From the NCBI GenBank assembly GCA_043228905.1, contig JBHGNT010000002.1:15500001-15564000 (forward strand): a stretch of DNA of 64,000 bases, read 5' to 3'. A program made the translations under genes and the position numbers. Numbering within the stretch: the stretch's first letter is position 1; each line of letters opens with the position of its first letter. Source of the DNA: Azolla caroliniana (Eukaryota; Polypodiophyta). The notes beneath the pieces are model-generated. The model was given only the letters and a program-made list of their open reading frames with translations. It made no database searches and was not told the origin of the DNA. Below, piece by piece: positions 40,909 through 52,880 of this stretch.

Positions 40909-43195
40909 ACACTGAGGGACTACATCCCGAATATCACCATGCCGTTTTCAGACGACATCCCGAACAAGGGATGTTCGGAGGACGCAAAAGACGAGTCTGT
41001 GGGAACAGACAGCTGTTGGAGGTTTATCACGGACCACATCTCCGATTGTGATAAGATGCTACAGAGGTTTGAGGGCGCTCGACTTACTTCTCCAGGGAGA
41101 AGTCGACATTCGGATAATCGGATATCTGATGATTCCTGGGAGCATGCGCCTCCTACCACATTTGGATTCCACACTACGCGCACATCGTCGAGCCGCTCTA
41201 TGGCTTATTGAAGAAAGGTTGGTAATTCAAATAGATCAAAGATCATATGGAGGTAGTTCAGAGACTGAAGGAGATGCTTACGATGGCACTGGCTCTCCAA
41301 AAAGTTGTATACAAAGTGGACACTCCGGTTTACATAATGGTGGACACGAGTCTGACTGCAATCGGGTGGGTGGTTAGTCAGGAAGACGACGTCGACACGC
41401 GGTTCCCCATCTCGTTCAGTGTGAAGGTTCTAAGCGAGTGGCAACGAGGATACGCCCAGGTTAAGCGTGAACTGTGGGGTATCATTTCGGGAATAAAGGC
41501 CGACAAAGACTATATGCTCGGGGCTGAAGTAATAATCGAGACAGACTGCCTACCGATTCTCAGCATGGTTTCTGGATGCGCGACTCCCAACCTGGCGATG
41601 CTCAGGTGGATCACATACATCAAGTCCCTGAATCCAGAGATACGACACATCTCCGGAAAAGACAACGTCATGGCCGATATGCTTTCGAGAGCACGGTTTG
41701 ACAACAAGGACGACATGGTCTCGGAGGACATAGAAGTCGATGTGGACTTCTTCGAATAAGCTCGAATGTCAGCGAATTGTTGGAGCACTCCGGCCCTGAA
41801 CAAGTTCCACGAGGACAATTACGATAGGGAGTGGCTTCAAATCGGGAGGTTCCTGAGCACAATGGCGTCGGACGCGATGTGGACAAAAGAGGAAGTGGGT
41901 CAGATTAGGAAGAAGGTGTATCGGTTCTTCTTGAGGAACGACAAGTTATCGAGGCATCCGAAGAAACGGACCGGTGCACTGCTCCGGGTGGTGACGAGGC
42001 AGGAGGACCAATCAGTGTTGGTGTCAGAATTCCACAAAAGACCCTGGTCCAGGCATCAGGTTACATGGGCAACGTTCGAAAAGCTAAAGGAGAAGTACTG
42101 GTGGCCAGGAATGTATCGTGACGTGCACCATTTCGTGACGATGTGTGAGAGCTGTTAAATACATTCCGGAATCCGGCACCGAGACGAATGGCATCCGACC
42201 TACCTGCCAACCATTCACTTCAAGTGGATGGTCGATTTAGTTACAATGCCGATGGGGGTAGGGCAGATGTGGTACCTAGTGCTCGTGAGAGAGGACCTGA
42301 CGAACCAGGTGGAGGGTCGAGCGTTGCCGAACAAGACGATCACAATTGTGTGTCGGTTCTTAATTGAAGATGTGATTTGCCGGTACGGGTGCGTCGGGAA
42401 GATTGTGGCCGATTGAGAAGAGCTGGATGCACGGGAAGCCGAGGAACTATTCGACCAACTAAGGGTCAAGCTTTCCCTCATGACGGCGTACAATCCGAAA
42501 GCGAACAGGAAGGTCTAGCACGGGCACAGACCCATCGTGATGGCGATCATGAGAGCATGCGATGGGCGGGTCGACAACAGGCCGAGACTCCTACCCTATG
42601 CACTATGGGCGAACCAGACTATGCATAGTTCGATAACCGGGTATATGACAACCGAGCTTATGTTCGGTTAGAAGCCGATCATGCCAATGGAAAGGACGAT
42701 CTCTTCGTGGACGGTAGTTGACTTGACGGGGGAGATGAGCCAGGAAGAATTGCTAGTTGCGCGGACAACTTGAAAGAAGGCCGGAGGACGTGAAGCGAGC
42801 CAAGGCAAAGCTGTAGGCGGGCCGACAAAAGGAACAAAGAGCGATTCGACCGAATGCACCGACTCCAGCCGAAGAGGATCGAAGAAGGCGATTGGGTGCT
42901 AGTTTACGACAACAACCTCGACAACCAACACCGGTCAACTCGAAAGTTCGCACGACGGTGGTTCGGACCATACATAGTTACAAGCACCAACGATAACGCG
43001 ACCTACCATTTAGTCGAGCTCGACAGGACGAGGATTATAGTGTTGGTTGCCGAAAAGCTGATAAAGGCCTTCAAGAAGCGTCATGAAGCTGAACCCGATT
43101 CGAAGGTAGAAGAGGACGGAAGGGCGGACGAGAACGAGGACCTGAATGAAGACCGGATTGACGACGGTTCGGAAGAGGATGAGTGAAGAACGAGC
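40909..43195 (+). pseudogene. RT end, RNase H, integrase and C-terminus of gypsy X
   Basis: After copia Z the RT continues (LRDYIPNITMPFSDDIPNKGC). RNase H lies in the open stretch 41247-41759 (YIMVDTSLTAIGWVV, HISGKDNVMADMLSR). The integrase zinc site follows (YWWPGMYRDVHHFVTMCESC, ending in a stop at 42158). The core is at 42215-42650, where the first Asp is present (WMVDLV). The second Asp is present but is followed by a stop (KIVAD*), and the Glu position near 42515 has become TAG. The C-terminal module DWVLVYDN...FGPYIV is open at 42854-43186. The element cannot make an active integrase. Confidence 0.8.
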
Positions 43196-43397
43196 CGGAA
43201 TCCCCACCGCTTCACTACTTGGCACATGTCGGAGGATGTGCGGTTTGGTGGGGGTGGATGTCATGGGGAATTCTGGCTACTAGGAGAAAGGGAGCCGGAG
43301 AGCGCGTTAATGGTGTTGCGCACGAATGCACACAAAAGATGTCTTTATGTACAAATATGTGTAAATAATAAACTTTATAAATTAATATATATAATAT

Positions 43398-43470
43398 AAT
43401 ATATCCTAGCGGTTGAGGTTACACATCCTCTTTGAGGAGGTCATGGGTTTAAATCTCTATTATATATTTT
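43398..43470 (+). repeat. tRNA-derived SINE head
   Basis: A-box-like TAGCGGTTGAGG (43407-43418) and B-box-like GGGTTTAAATC (43445-43455) are 27 bp apart, with a CCTC...GAGG hairpin between them (TCCTCTTTGAGGAGG). This is the usual layout of plant tRNA-derived SINEs. The 3' end and target duplication could not be fixed in the AT-rich flanks. Confidence 0.6.
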
Positions 43471-43894
43471 GAAGTTTTGGTATACGTTCATAATAGGAGC
43501 AGCTAAAGGCTTCACCTTCTCTTAGTTTTTTTTTAAATTCTTTATTTTTACGACATTTTTCTTCCCAATATTTTCAAAATTCCACAACCCCTTTTCGAAA
43601 AACTATAAATTTTTATTAATGAGATGACAACTTTTATTACATCAATTTCGGGATGAAACTAAATGTCCCATACTATTATTGTCCCTCTCCCTAATAGCCC
43701 AAACTAAAAATCCTCTCTTGACTCACTCGTAAGGCTATCTTTATTACGCTCATCATTTAGTCTTACAATAAAAAATTTCTCTAAACTCGATCCATCCTTA
43801 GAACTCGAGCATAGGATGAGCCATTGTCAAGCACCTTTTTTTCCATCTGAGCCACTATGATATAAGGCTCTCAAAGGATGGTAGAGTGGGACGC

Positions 43895-44250
43895 TCACTC
43901 TCACACAAAGAAGTGTTGGTTTAGATCAATGTCACCAATTCTGACTTTCACATTTGGGCAAGCACGATGAAGTTCTTCTATTGCCCTTGTTTCTGCCCCA
44001 ATCTTCCATCCACACCTAGTGTTGATTGACCATTGTCCCTTTCGATAGAAGTCTAGGGAAATGAGATTGGTCTCTAAATCTAGGGATACAAGTATATCTC
44101 TCATTTGCATTTTAGTTTTATAGACCTCCATGTACTTGGACACAACTCTCCCATCACAGTGACCATTTATATCCACAATCTTTTCAATGGCCTTGTTAAG
44201 GCTCTTTGTGTTGTCTCTCCCACGAAGCATGGGGTCCATCATCATGTAAT
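43895..44250 (-). pseudogene. Deleted gypsy derivative: gag start fused to protease
   Basis: A 114-codon open frame joins a gypsy gag N-terminus (SLNKAIEKIVDINGHCDGRV, KTKMQMRDI) directly to a protease-like piece (LVSLDLETNLISLDFYRKG, EELHRACPNVKVRIGDID, ending HFFV). The second half is clearly homologous to the protease of gypsy X at 24400-24557 and 34432. The D-H-G triad has become S-L-D. The frame stays open through the junction, so the deletion happened in frame. Confidence 0.7.
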
Positions 44251-44419
44251 TATATATGTAGTGTGTGTGATAAAAGGGTTCTAAACATACGTAAATAAAG
44301 GTATATGCATCTTTTTATTTAGTTGTACAAAAATGTGCATGAACATGTATAGGTAATTCAATGTTTTTGTATATAAGTATTTGTCGATGAGGGTGAGGGG
44401 TATTTTATTATTTATTTAT

Positions 44420-44535
44420 GGGAAAAGTACCAAGATACCCCTGGAAGTTCGTCTATTTACCAAAATGCCCCTAGAAGTTCCAAATTTACCAAACTACCCC
44501 TATGTCCAAAAAATTACACTTTATAAAGTAATTAC
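44420..44535 (+). repeat. Single arm of a foldback MITE
   Basis: GGGAAAAGTACCAAGATACC through ACACTTTATAAAGTAATTA is nearly identical to the left arm of the 312 bp foldback element at 59769-60080. The right arm is missing. A (CA)n run follows at about 44530-44550. Confidence 0.85.
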
Positions 44536-44744
44536 ACACACACACACACATTTAGCCCAATGTGTTGTTTTGGCGTTTGTAGTTGCATGGGGACCACTAG
44601 TAATTGTTTTGTCAGCCGCCCCAGACGCGTAATTTATAAATTAATTCTGGCAAATGAAAGAACTTCTCACTCGGGGCTGATCAATATAGTCTGTGGGGGA
44701 CCCCTCAGAGAGTGATCAGGGGTCCCTCGAGCATAATTAGAATT

Positions 44745-45294
44745 TTTCCAAAAAAAAAACTACTTCCATTAGTTAAGGCAATGTACAAGGGATAATTTAC
44801 AACTCATATCTTACAAGCCATCTTGCATGTCAAAAGAAAATAACATGCGTAGATGAAACAACAAAAGAAAAACTCCAAAACACCACAACACTCGATGCGC
44901 ATAGCATTACCCGAACGCATACTCTACAAAACAGAATTAAGCATAGATGTCCTCCATTCGCTTCTCATGGCAACACCCATCTAGATGTTGGGTACACTCG
45001 GGGGGAACAACCACTAGGGTGGTTGATAATTCCACTTCGCTTTACCATCCACCATCTGCAGCATCGACGAACCGCTCCATTTCAGAAGGAAACGAGCTCT
45101 AGCTTCTTCACTTGCGTCAGAGGGCCCTTGAAGACTTTCAAACTCTCCTCGTAACGTAGAAATAAGATTAAACCAGATCATCATTATATTTCTCAGCCGG
45201 TGGGGTTTGCTTACTTGCAAAGTCTCCTTGCACCTAGATACCCACACTTGCCAGACCGTAAGACCGACCACTAATTCTAATTATGCTTGGTTAC
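44745..45294 (-). mobile_element. 5'-truncated LINE with perfect 16 bp target duplication
   Basis: GAGCATAATTAGAATT occurs at 44729-44744 and 45295-45310, flanking the insert exactly. On the minus strand the insert encodes a LINE C-terminus (45271-45014: VWQVWVSRCKETLQV, WFNLISTLRGEFESLQ, KWNYQPP), homologous to 58908-59246. It ends in a non-coding tail with a T run (GTAG then Ts then GGAAAA) like the tails near 59400 and 63250. This is a textbook target-primed reverse transcription product. Confidence 0.9.
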
Positions 45295-45310
45295 GAGCAT
45301 AATTAGAATT

Positions 45311-46750
45311 AGACAGAGGACCCACTTATGTAATACAATTAGATTGTGGCGGGTATCATTTAGTGGTAAAAGTGTGGGGGGTAAATACCCTTGCCCTATC
45401 CTTCAACCTCCCACATCACAACATCAATGATGAGTTAGCTAATCATTGGATTTGATGTCATATCTAGATTCCTTCACACATATACATTCACGGTTCACCA
45501 TATGGCATTGCATATGAATATTGAAAAGCATAAGGTTTACTTATAAAATTATCATGTGAACCTCAATATGTTATTGTTTGTGGATTTGTATTAGATATAG
45601 TACACAAAATCAATTTTTATAAAGCTAATTGACCATAGTTGCCAACTACACAAGCAATAAAGGGCTATTCTCAGATATTCAAAGGCACATTACGACATGC
45701 AAGTTGTCACTAATATTCTCTATACGACATAGTTATGCTAGTTAATCACCAACGATACGTTAAGATGAAGGTAGAAAAACAAATATAGTAATCATGGAAC
45801 TTTGATAACTTAAGATCCATACTTAAGACACCACCTAGAAGTTTGAGCTCATATGTATATGCTTTATTAACACATAGAGACTTTGTGCTTCAACATATGA
45901 ATGCCCCTTCTTAGGAAGGAGACATATATCAAGAACACATGTATACTCTGGTCCCATAGGTCAAAATTGGCCTCTTTATGGACGATAAAAATTATAATTC
46001 TTCGTGGGTCATATGAAGATATTCGAGGCGAAATAACTCAACATCCAAGACATGGGAAACCTTCATTTTGAAATGGAGTGGAACGTCGATGTTGTGATTG
46101 CTAGGCGGAAATATACAATGGTGCTATTTCCCGCTGAAATGGCTCTTCCCACCGAGGACTCTCCCCATGTGACATCCCCCCACCGTCTCTGAACTGTAGA
46201 AGGATCCCTCTAGTTTCGAGTTAATCAAAGCCACGAAGCTCTATATGAGGCCCGACCCTTGTACAAATGATACCTCATGTAATTTCTTCATAACTAATGG
46301 GTAGCATACTTTTTTGGAAAAAAACAAATGTAGCATGTGTAAACTCACACGCGGCATGTAGGGGCTCAAGACGTTTGTTCGTTGCTGTACTGATATCCAT
46401 TAGCTAATCACGTAGTTTCTATCTAACACACACTAATTGGAGGTTAAGAGAGTCTCAAGCAAACTAACTTAAATCAAGTTCATAATAAGGCTATAGAGGA
46501 AAGAGCCTATAGTGCCACTGAAATTGAAGGTAAACCTACATTCAAATGCTGACCTATCAGGCTACTCTTACTATTACTACATTATGTGTGTGTGGGTGTG
46601 TAAAGTATAATAGACCACCAAAACTAATGAGGAGTACCACCTAATATATATAACACACATACCACCACTACAACTACTAGTGAGAGCCAAAAGAAGCTCT
46701 ACAAGTAGTTCAGTTCTCTCTTGCATGTATATGTATGTAGAAGAAGACAT
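45311..46750. other. Intergenic, mostly nothing recognised
   Basis: AT-rich. At 45349-45373 a 25 bp piece reads GCGGGTATCATTTAGTGGTA then AAAGT. It is close to the 5' part of a plastid-type tRNA-Gly gene, but no matching 3' half follows. Otherwise I see no gene or repeat. Confidence 0.4.
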
Positions 46751-46755
46751 GGCTT

Positions 46756-46758
<3 letters not shown>

Positions 46759-46804
<46 letters not shown>

Positions 46805-46868
46805 CTCTCTCTCTCTCTCTTTCTCTCTCTATTTCACACACACACAGACACACACTCTCTCACTCACA
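46759..46868. repeat. (CA)n(CT)n microsatellite upstream of the LRR kinase
   Basis: About 21 CA repeats (46759-46800) run into about 10 CT repeats (to 46820), then imperfect CT and CA blocks to 46868. It lies about 230 bp upstream of the kinase start codon, in the likely promoter or 5' UTR. Confidence 0.95.
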
Positions 46869-47028
46869 CACACAGACACAGAGCTTAGGATTCTGAAGGC
46901 TAGCCATTAATTACTATTTTCCATCCCATCCCATCCCCATCATCTCTCATCATGTTCACAGAAACATAAATCACACACTTAACATACAAGCCACCAATTT
47001 GCAAATTGCAAATTCAACTATCTCTCCA

Positions 47029-47090
47029 CTCTTCTTCTTCTTCTTCTTCTTCTTCATCTTCTACGCCATTGATTCTTCTTCTTCTTCTTC
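47029..47090. repeat. (TTC)n pyrimidine tract just before the kinase start codon
   Basis: Two TTC trinucleotide runs (about nine and seven units), separated by ATCTTCTACGCCATTGA, end four bases before the ATG at 47094. Pyrimidine-rich leaders are common in plant 5' UTRs. Confidence 0.9.
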
Positions 47091-47093
47091 CAC

Positions 47094-49489
47094 ATGTCCA
47101 TGTTAAGCTATCTAGTGCTAATGTTGTTGTTGTTGTTGTATTACTACTATCTCTGCCCAACCGTGGCCATGTCGTTAGGGAGCGGCGGTGGAGGTGGAGG
47201 AGGAGGGGATTTGCGTTCTGATGCACTGGCTCTGCTTCATTTCAAGAACAACTTAACAAGTGATGGTTCTTCTCTTTCTTCATGGACGTTTTCATCTTCA
47301 TCTTCATCTTCTTTGGCGAGGGTTTGTTCAACTTGGGCAGGAATAGGTTGCAGTGGCAACAGGAGGGTTTCTTCGTTGAGATTACCTGGGAAGTCCCTCG
47401 TGGGTCCAATCCCACCTTCAACTCTCGGAATGCTGGATTCCCTCCAAACATTGAGCCTCAGGTCTAACAGTCTCCATGGCTCTCTACCCTCAGACTTCGC
47501 AAACCTCTCTTCTCTACGCAAGCTTTACTTGCAACAGAATAACCTCTCCGGTAACCTTCCTCTTAACTTCTCTGCCTTCCCTCTCCTGTCTCAACTAGAC
47601 CTCTCATTCAACACCTTCAATGGCACCATTCCTCCATCTCTGGGGGCTCTGGCCCACCTCAGGTCTCTCCATCTGCAGAATAACGCACTTCAGGGTCCCA
47701 TCCCGCCCACATTGAACATGGCCAAGTCTTTGCAGGTGCTCAATGTCTCTAACAATCGCTTGAATGGCTCCATTCCATCCAGCCTTGCTAACTTCTCCAC
47801 TACTGGGTTTGTAGGGAACTTGAACCTATGTGGGCCCCCTCTCTCTCTATGTAATACTACTACTACTACTACTACTACACTGTCTGTAACTGTGGAATCC
47901 CCACATCATACAAACCATCGCAAGAAGCTAAGCAGGATCATTGTAACTGGCATCATTTGTGGGAGTACGCTAGCTTTTGTCCTACTGCTGTTGTGCCTAT
48001 GTCTCCTTTGCTACTTTGCCAAGTCTACTACAAAGAAGGGGGTTAGAGGAGGTTCACATGAAGCAGGAGGAGGTGCTACCTCCCGAGCAATTTCCGCAGA
48101 AGAAGAACGTACCAAGAGACGAAGAGAGTGGTCATGCGAGTCATTGAGAAAGGGGGGGGGCGGCACAATGCTGAAGGATGGTGGTGCTGGTGGGGAGGAG
48201 ACGATGAAGACGCTCATCTTCATCGATGATCACGAGATTCAGTTGTTCGGTCTCGAGGATTTGTTGCGAGCATCAGCCGAGGTGTTGGGGAAAGGCAGCC
48301 TTGGCACTGCTTACAAAGCAGTCCTTGAAGATGGTCTCATCGTTGCCGTCAAACGTCTACGGGATGTCGAAGATGGACGCAAGGCCGAGTACCATCAGCA
48401 TATCGAGATGATGGGTAGACTCAAGCATCCCAACTTGGTTCCCCTTCAAGCATATTACTTCGATAAAGAGGAGAATCTGCTTGTCTACGACTTCATGCAA
48501 AATGGGAGCTTGCTACCTTTGCTTCACCGTAAGTGGAAGAAATCATGATTGTAATCCGTGGAAATGAAATGTGTGTTGTGATGTAGGATAGGATATGAAT
48601 TATGATTGGCAAAATAGTGTGAAGTGCATGCTGCCAGCATATAGAAGCAAGTAACTTGCATATTTATATCTAGTAAATACCAAGGATACCTATGTGGTAG
48701 TAATGTAGAGTAAAGAATTGACAGTGCTTATATTGTTTGGGTGGTCATTTGTTTTGTATTGTAGGAAGCAGGGGAGCTGGGTATAACATTACCCCATTGG
48801 ATTGGGACTCTAGGGTTACGATTGCATTGACAGCAGGGCGTGGCCTTGCCTTCCTTCATGCTCATAATTTCGTGCACGGCGACATCAAGTCGTCGAATGT
48901 GCTTTTGAAAAGCAATCTAGAGGCATGTCTTGCCGACTATGGATTAGTCCAAATGGTAGCACTAACACCCGCCTTGGCCTCTCAAAGGATGTGTTCCGGG
49001 TACACAGCACCGGAGGTCACGGACCCACGAAGAGTCACTGATCGGGCTGATGTGTATAGCTTTGGTGTTTTATTACTCGAGCTTCTGACAGGGAAAATGC
49101 CGCTTTCTTCGGTGGGTTCTTCGGTTCCTACTGCCCACGGGAATGCAGCCCTAGTAGGAACAGGACCCGGTGAGCTTCTACATGCGGAGAATGGTGGCAG
49201 CATAGGCGTTTGTGACCTCCCACGGTGGGTACAATCGGTTGTGAGGGAGGAATGGACAGCCGAAGTTTTTGATCCCCACCTCCTCCTAATCGTTGAACAC
49301 TCGTCGGCATCCGTAGCTTCCATTGCTGCACAACAAGAAGAGATGCTACAGCTTCTCCAAATTGCGATGCCTTGCGTGGTTCCATCTCCTCACCAGAGGC
49401 CCTCAATGAGTCACGTGCTCCGAATGATGGAGAATCTACGAAGACCCCCGACCACCACCACGGATGATGACAAATCCTCTGGCTCCTAG
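47094..49489 (+). CDS. LRR receptor-like kinase, subfamily III type
   Basis: Two exons, 47094-48528 and 48765-49489, joined at CTTCACC|GTAAGT...TGTAG|GAAGC, give 719 residues. Residues 1 to about 27 are a hydrophobic signal peptide. The LRRNT ([10 protein letters not shown]...[10 protein letters not shown], about 45-86) is followed by about five LRRs (about 92-235) and CGPPL at 246. A Thr-rich spacer and a membrane helix (about 281-309) lead to a charged juxtamembrane region. In the kinase the glycine loop is [12 protein letters not shown] (398-409), with VAVK Lys at 420, a helix-C Glu near 438, HGDIKSSN (516-523), DYG in place of DFG (536-538) and an intact GYTAPEV. The architecture matches the plant family often labelled 'probable inactive receptor kinase'. 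Here the Lys, the catalytic-loop Asp and the metal-binding Asp are kept, so activity as a non-RD kinase is possible. It acts at the plasma membrane. The ligand is unknown. Confidence 0.93.
48529..48764 (+). other. Intron of the LRR kinase gene
   Basis: 236 bp, GTAAGT donor and TTGTAG acceptor, phase 1. It falls between kinase subdomains V and VIa. Reading through it gives a stop after five codons, so an unspliced product would lose the catalytic loop. Confidence 0.9.
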
Positions 49490-49559
49490 GGCTGGAACCC
49501 CTCCCTCGATTGTCCATCCAGTATATTAAACATGATATATCTATCCTCATGCACACATT

Positions 49560-52500
49560 TGTATTCTTTCATCCTTTTTTGTATTCATTTATTTCTTCAC
49601 CATAGCATACGAATATTGTGACAATGGTTAATTGCAAATTCAGTAGCAGTAAAAGAAGAAGATGATGATAGATGAAATGGTAGTTCGTATATGTGTCATT
49701 CTTTGTCATTTTTTTTGCCCGTCAACTTGTGAAGAGATACAGTGTAATGTAAGTAAAAAAGCATTTTGTTTGTGAGGAAAATGAATATCAAAAAGAGGGT
49801 GAGAAGCCGCACTTCTTACTTGGTGTTGAGTTATTTTTGGATATGGTAGTCAGAGTTCATGCTATTTTCTTTGGTTAGAAATGTAATTGTGTGAAATTTG
49901 TTCCAAGAAAGATGTGCAACAAATGTTCGATCATGTGAAATTGTTAACATCAATCGTGTGGGTGTTTCAAAGACTTGGATTCAAACTTCGATGTGCTAAA
50001 AATAATGGATTGTCAATTTTGCACTATTCATCTTGTATGTTTGTTATACACCGTTCTATTTTATTGCATGGGTTATGGGGTCTCCCCCTCTCCCCCCTCC
50101 ATCCCAAGGTAATAACTATAATCTTGATCACACAACATTGACTAGATGAGCTGCAAAGTCGTAAATATTAAATATTCTAGACAAATCTGATATGCTTTTA
50201 ATTCGCATCCAGTTTGTGGAATGCAAGTGGTCCTCATTCATGAGTGTGAACATCATATAAACAGTTTGAAGGATTTAAAACAATACCACGATAACTTCAT
50301 CTAGTGTGTTTTAGTCAATTCATGTATTGCTTTGCCTGCCTATTTCTTATTACCATGGCAGGCTTAGGATTGGGAGCATGTATTGTGCCCGTGTACAGAG
50401 GTTTGGGAGCATATTATGTCCATATCCAATTATAAGTAAAGTTAATAAGTTATTAAAAGCATAAATACTCCAGCCAAAATTGTCCTTCAACCGATCATAC
50501 TATAAAAGATCAGCTTAATTCATTTGATTGTTTTCCAAAATCTTGTGTGAAAAGAGCACGCACATTGCTTAAAAGGAGATGTTGGGGAAGTTTAGAGGAG
50601 CACAAGGTTTTACGAGAAGCTAAAGAACACATACATAAGTTGCAATACGAGAACCCTAATATTAGATAATAGCCCACAGACGTCAACTATGTATAGACCT
50701 CTCTTTAATGTTACGAAAAACGGGCTTATTTTGGTATTTCTCTCCTCATTATTGAAAAAGATGCAGTCTTCATTGCCAACCGTTCCTAAAGATTGTGCTT
50801 ATATGAAGTGTGCTCAAGTTCTTGGATATGTAGAATCACTTCATTTTTGTGTCATTAAGGATATTGTTGTTGGAGCGGTTTACATGGCTTTGTGATGCAC
50901 TAGATTTGTCTATAAAAATTCATTTCATTGACGGTCTCACACTCACAATCTCATTGGTCGGACTCGACACACCTATCAATATTATTTATGATGTCTAATC
51001 CTACGTTCAAATACTTTATTTTGTTAAAATTCCAATGGGGCTATGTTAGATTTGGTATTTAACCTTCTTGATGTAATCGGTGGAAGTGTTATGCACCAAC
51101 TATCAAAAATTTCCTTTGGTAGTAAAACACGATTGTCAAGTTTATTGGGTTGTGAGAAACCACTCACCTTTGTATACCGTCTAGTTGGAAGACACAAACT
51201 TATGAATGTGTTTCTTTTCATTAGAAGTACAAGAACATGCTCTTTTATGGAGCAATGAGGTACTTGTTTACATTGGATGTTCGGCAAAACTACGTTATGA
51301 ATAAATAATTGCTCTATGTTTGCTTAGCTCATTGGTTTACATTGTAACATCAAAATCATAAATTTGAACGAGCCAAAGTTCGATCCTTGCCATGAGCATG
51401 ACCCCTTTTTGACAGATCATATTTGATCTACCATGGATGTTAATATTATATATATACACATAGACTCACAAGATTCCCTTGTTGCGGAGAGTAATATTGG
51501 AGTAATCTACGATAATATAACTCCATCAAATCACACTATTCTAATGTTGTAAAAAGTGATGTCGCAATATTCTATGGTTAAACATCTAATGCTTTCCTTC
51601 AAGTTTTGTTGCTTTCATCCATTTGCACTCTTTGGACTCCATTGCATATCCATCCTTTTCCGTAGTATGTATTGTATGACTTTCATAATTTCTATTGCAA
51701 CAAATAGATAAAAATATATTGTTCAAGTTATGTCAATTGTTTTTGGTCAATTTTCTTGGGGAGCCACTATGCATATCCTCTATTAGAACACATTCAAAAA
51801 AATGTTGGATTAATAAACCTCTCTATAAATGTACTTACGCAAAATCCACTTATTGAAGAATAAACGAAGATGTAGATGGTTTGTTATCTTGCTCTCATGC
51901 TCTTTCTATAAAATTATGGCAATATATTGCAACAAACATACATAATATAAATTTTGGACATGTTAGTGACTACTTTGTCGAAAAGATGGTTACTTGTGTA
52001 TGCACCTTGGGTTTCGGGCCCACCAGTCTCACAGACCTATAGTAGTCAATCTGTTTTTTTATGAACAATACCTTAATTCATGTTTCACTTCCAAAAATAT
52101 TGTCCTTTGAATATGAATAGCCTCAACCCTTCATATTCCACTTCCATCGAAATCCTTACGTCTCTTCTCTTTCAAGGAAAAGAGATGAAAATAATTAAGT
52201 TTGTGAGAGTAGTTAATAAGGTGAAGAAGATGTGTATGAAAGGCTAGTGCATTAATATCACATTGACAATTTTGCTATTGTCGAATCAAAATATATTGGC
52301 AACGTGATGTCATCTTGGAAAACCATTTGAAGCTTTCACATGCTTTGAGTGAGTTGTTCTTGCATCCCTTTGACAAATCTACTCTAAGGTGTGGTTCCCG
52401 TCGACAACAGTGAAGAGTCCTTACAAGCTCTTAGAGGGTGCGATGAAATCTTCATCAGACAACAAAATAACCTTAGCCAAAGATTGTAATGACCACAATA

Positions 52501-52880
52501 GTATCGATGTATCGTACTTCTTTTACTCTCTCACTCTCATTCATAAATGTTCTACTCAATTATGCTCATAATTGGGGCCCTCTCATAGCCACACTTTATT
52601 CAACATTTATTAATTTTCCTAATCCAAGGAAATTGCAATCAAACATTGAGTTGAAAGTACTTAAAAGTAGTGCCATTTTTGTTTTCTGACTCTTATCATT
52701 TCCTTTCTATCGATACTCAAGTTGAAGCACCAATGTGATGTGTACGGTTTATTTTTCACAATAGGCATTTTTACCTTCTAGAGAGAAGTACATCCTCCCA
52801 TAGCTTTGCGTTTTGAAGTGTAAAATAGAAAATTGCCTTGCAAAAACAAAGTGAAAAAAAAGAAGCTCCATGTTCAAAAT
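49560..52880. other. Gene-free AT-rich stretch
   Basis: I see no convincing gene. The longest frames are about 70-87 codons (for example around 51024-51287, open on both strands) and resemble nothing I know. Scattered phrases look like old transposon remains, but I cannot assign them. Confidence 0.5.

Larger units (their letters stand above)
22400..43270 (+). mobile_element. Old Ty3-gypsy element X, split by three insertions
   Basis: Four colinear plus-strand pieces make one element: gag (about 22485-23770), start of protease (24387-24557), end of protease and most of RT (34432-35716), and end of RT, RNase H, integrase and GPY-type C-terminus (40909-43195). The gaps are filled exactly by a solo LTR, gypsy Y and copia Z. 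The protein resumes across each gap (for example protease ...VEIDQ|HFFVQE... across gypsy Y, and RT VMNKVL|RDYIPN across copia Z), which shows these are insertions. It has many stops and is dead. A possible 3' LTR start is TGTCATGGGG near 43259 after a G-rich tract. No left LTR was recognised. Confidence 0.85.

Noticed and set aside
46577-46910. Cys/Val- and His/Thr-repeat frames
   Set aside because: They are translations of the (CA)n and (CT)n tract.
51024-51287. Overlapping frames open on both strands
   Set aside because: Neither resembles a known protein and neither has context support. They are too short to call.
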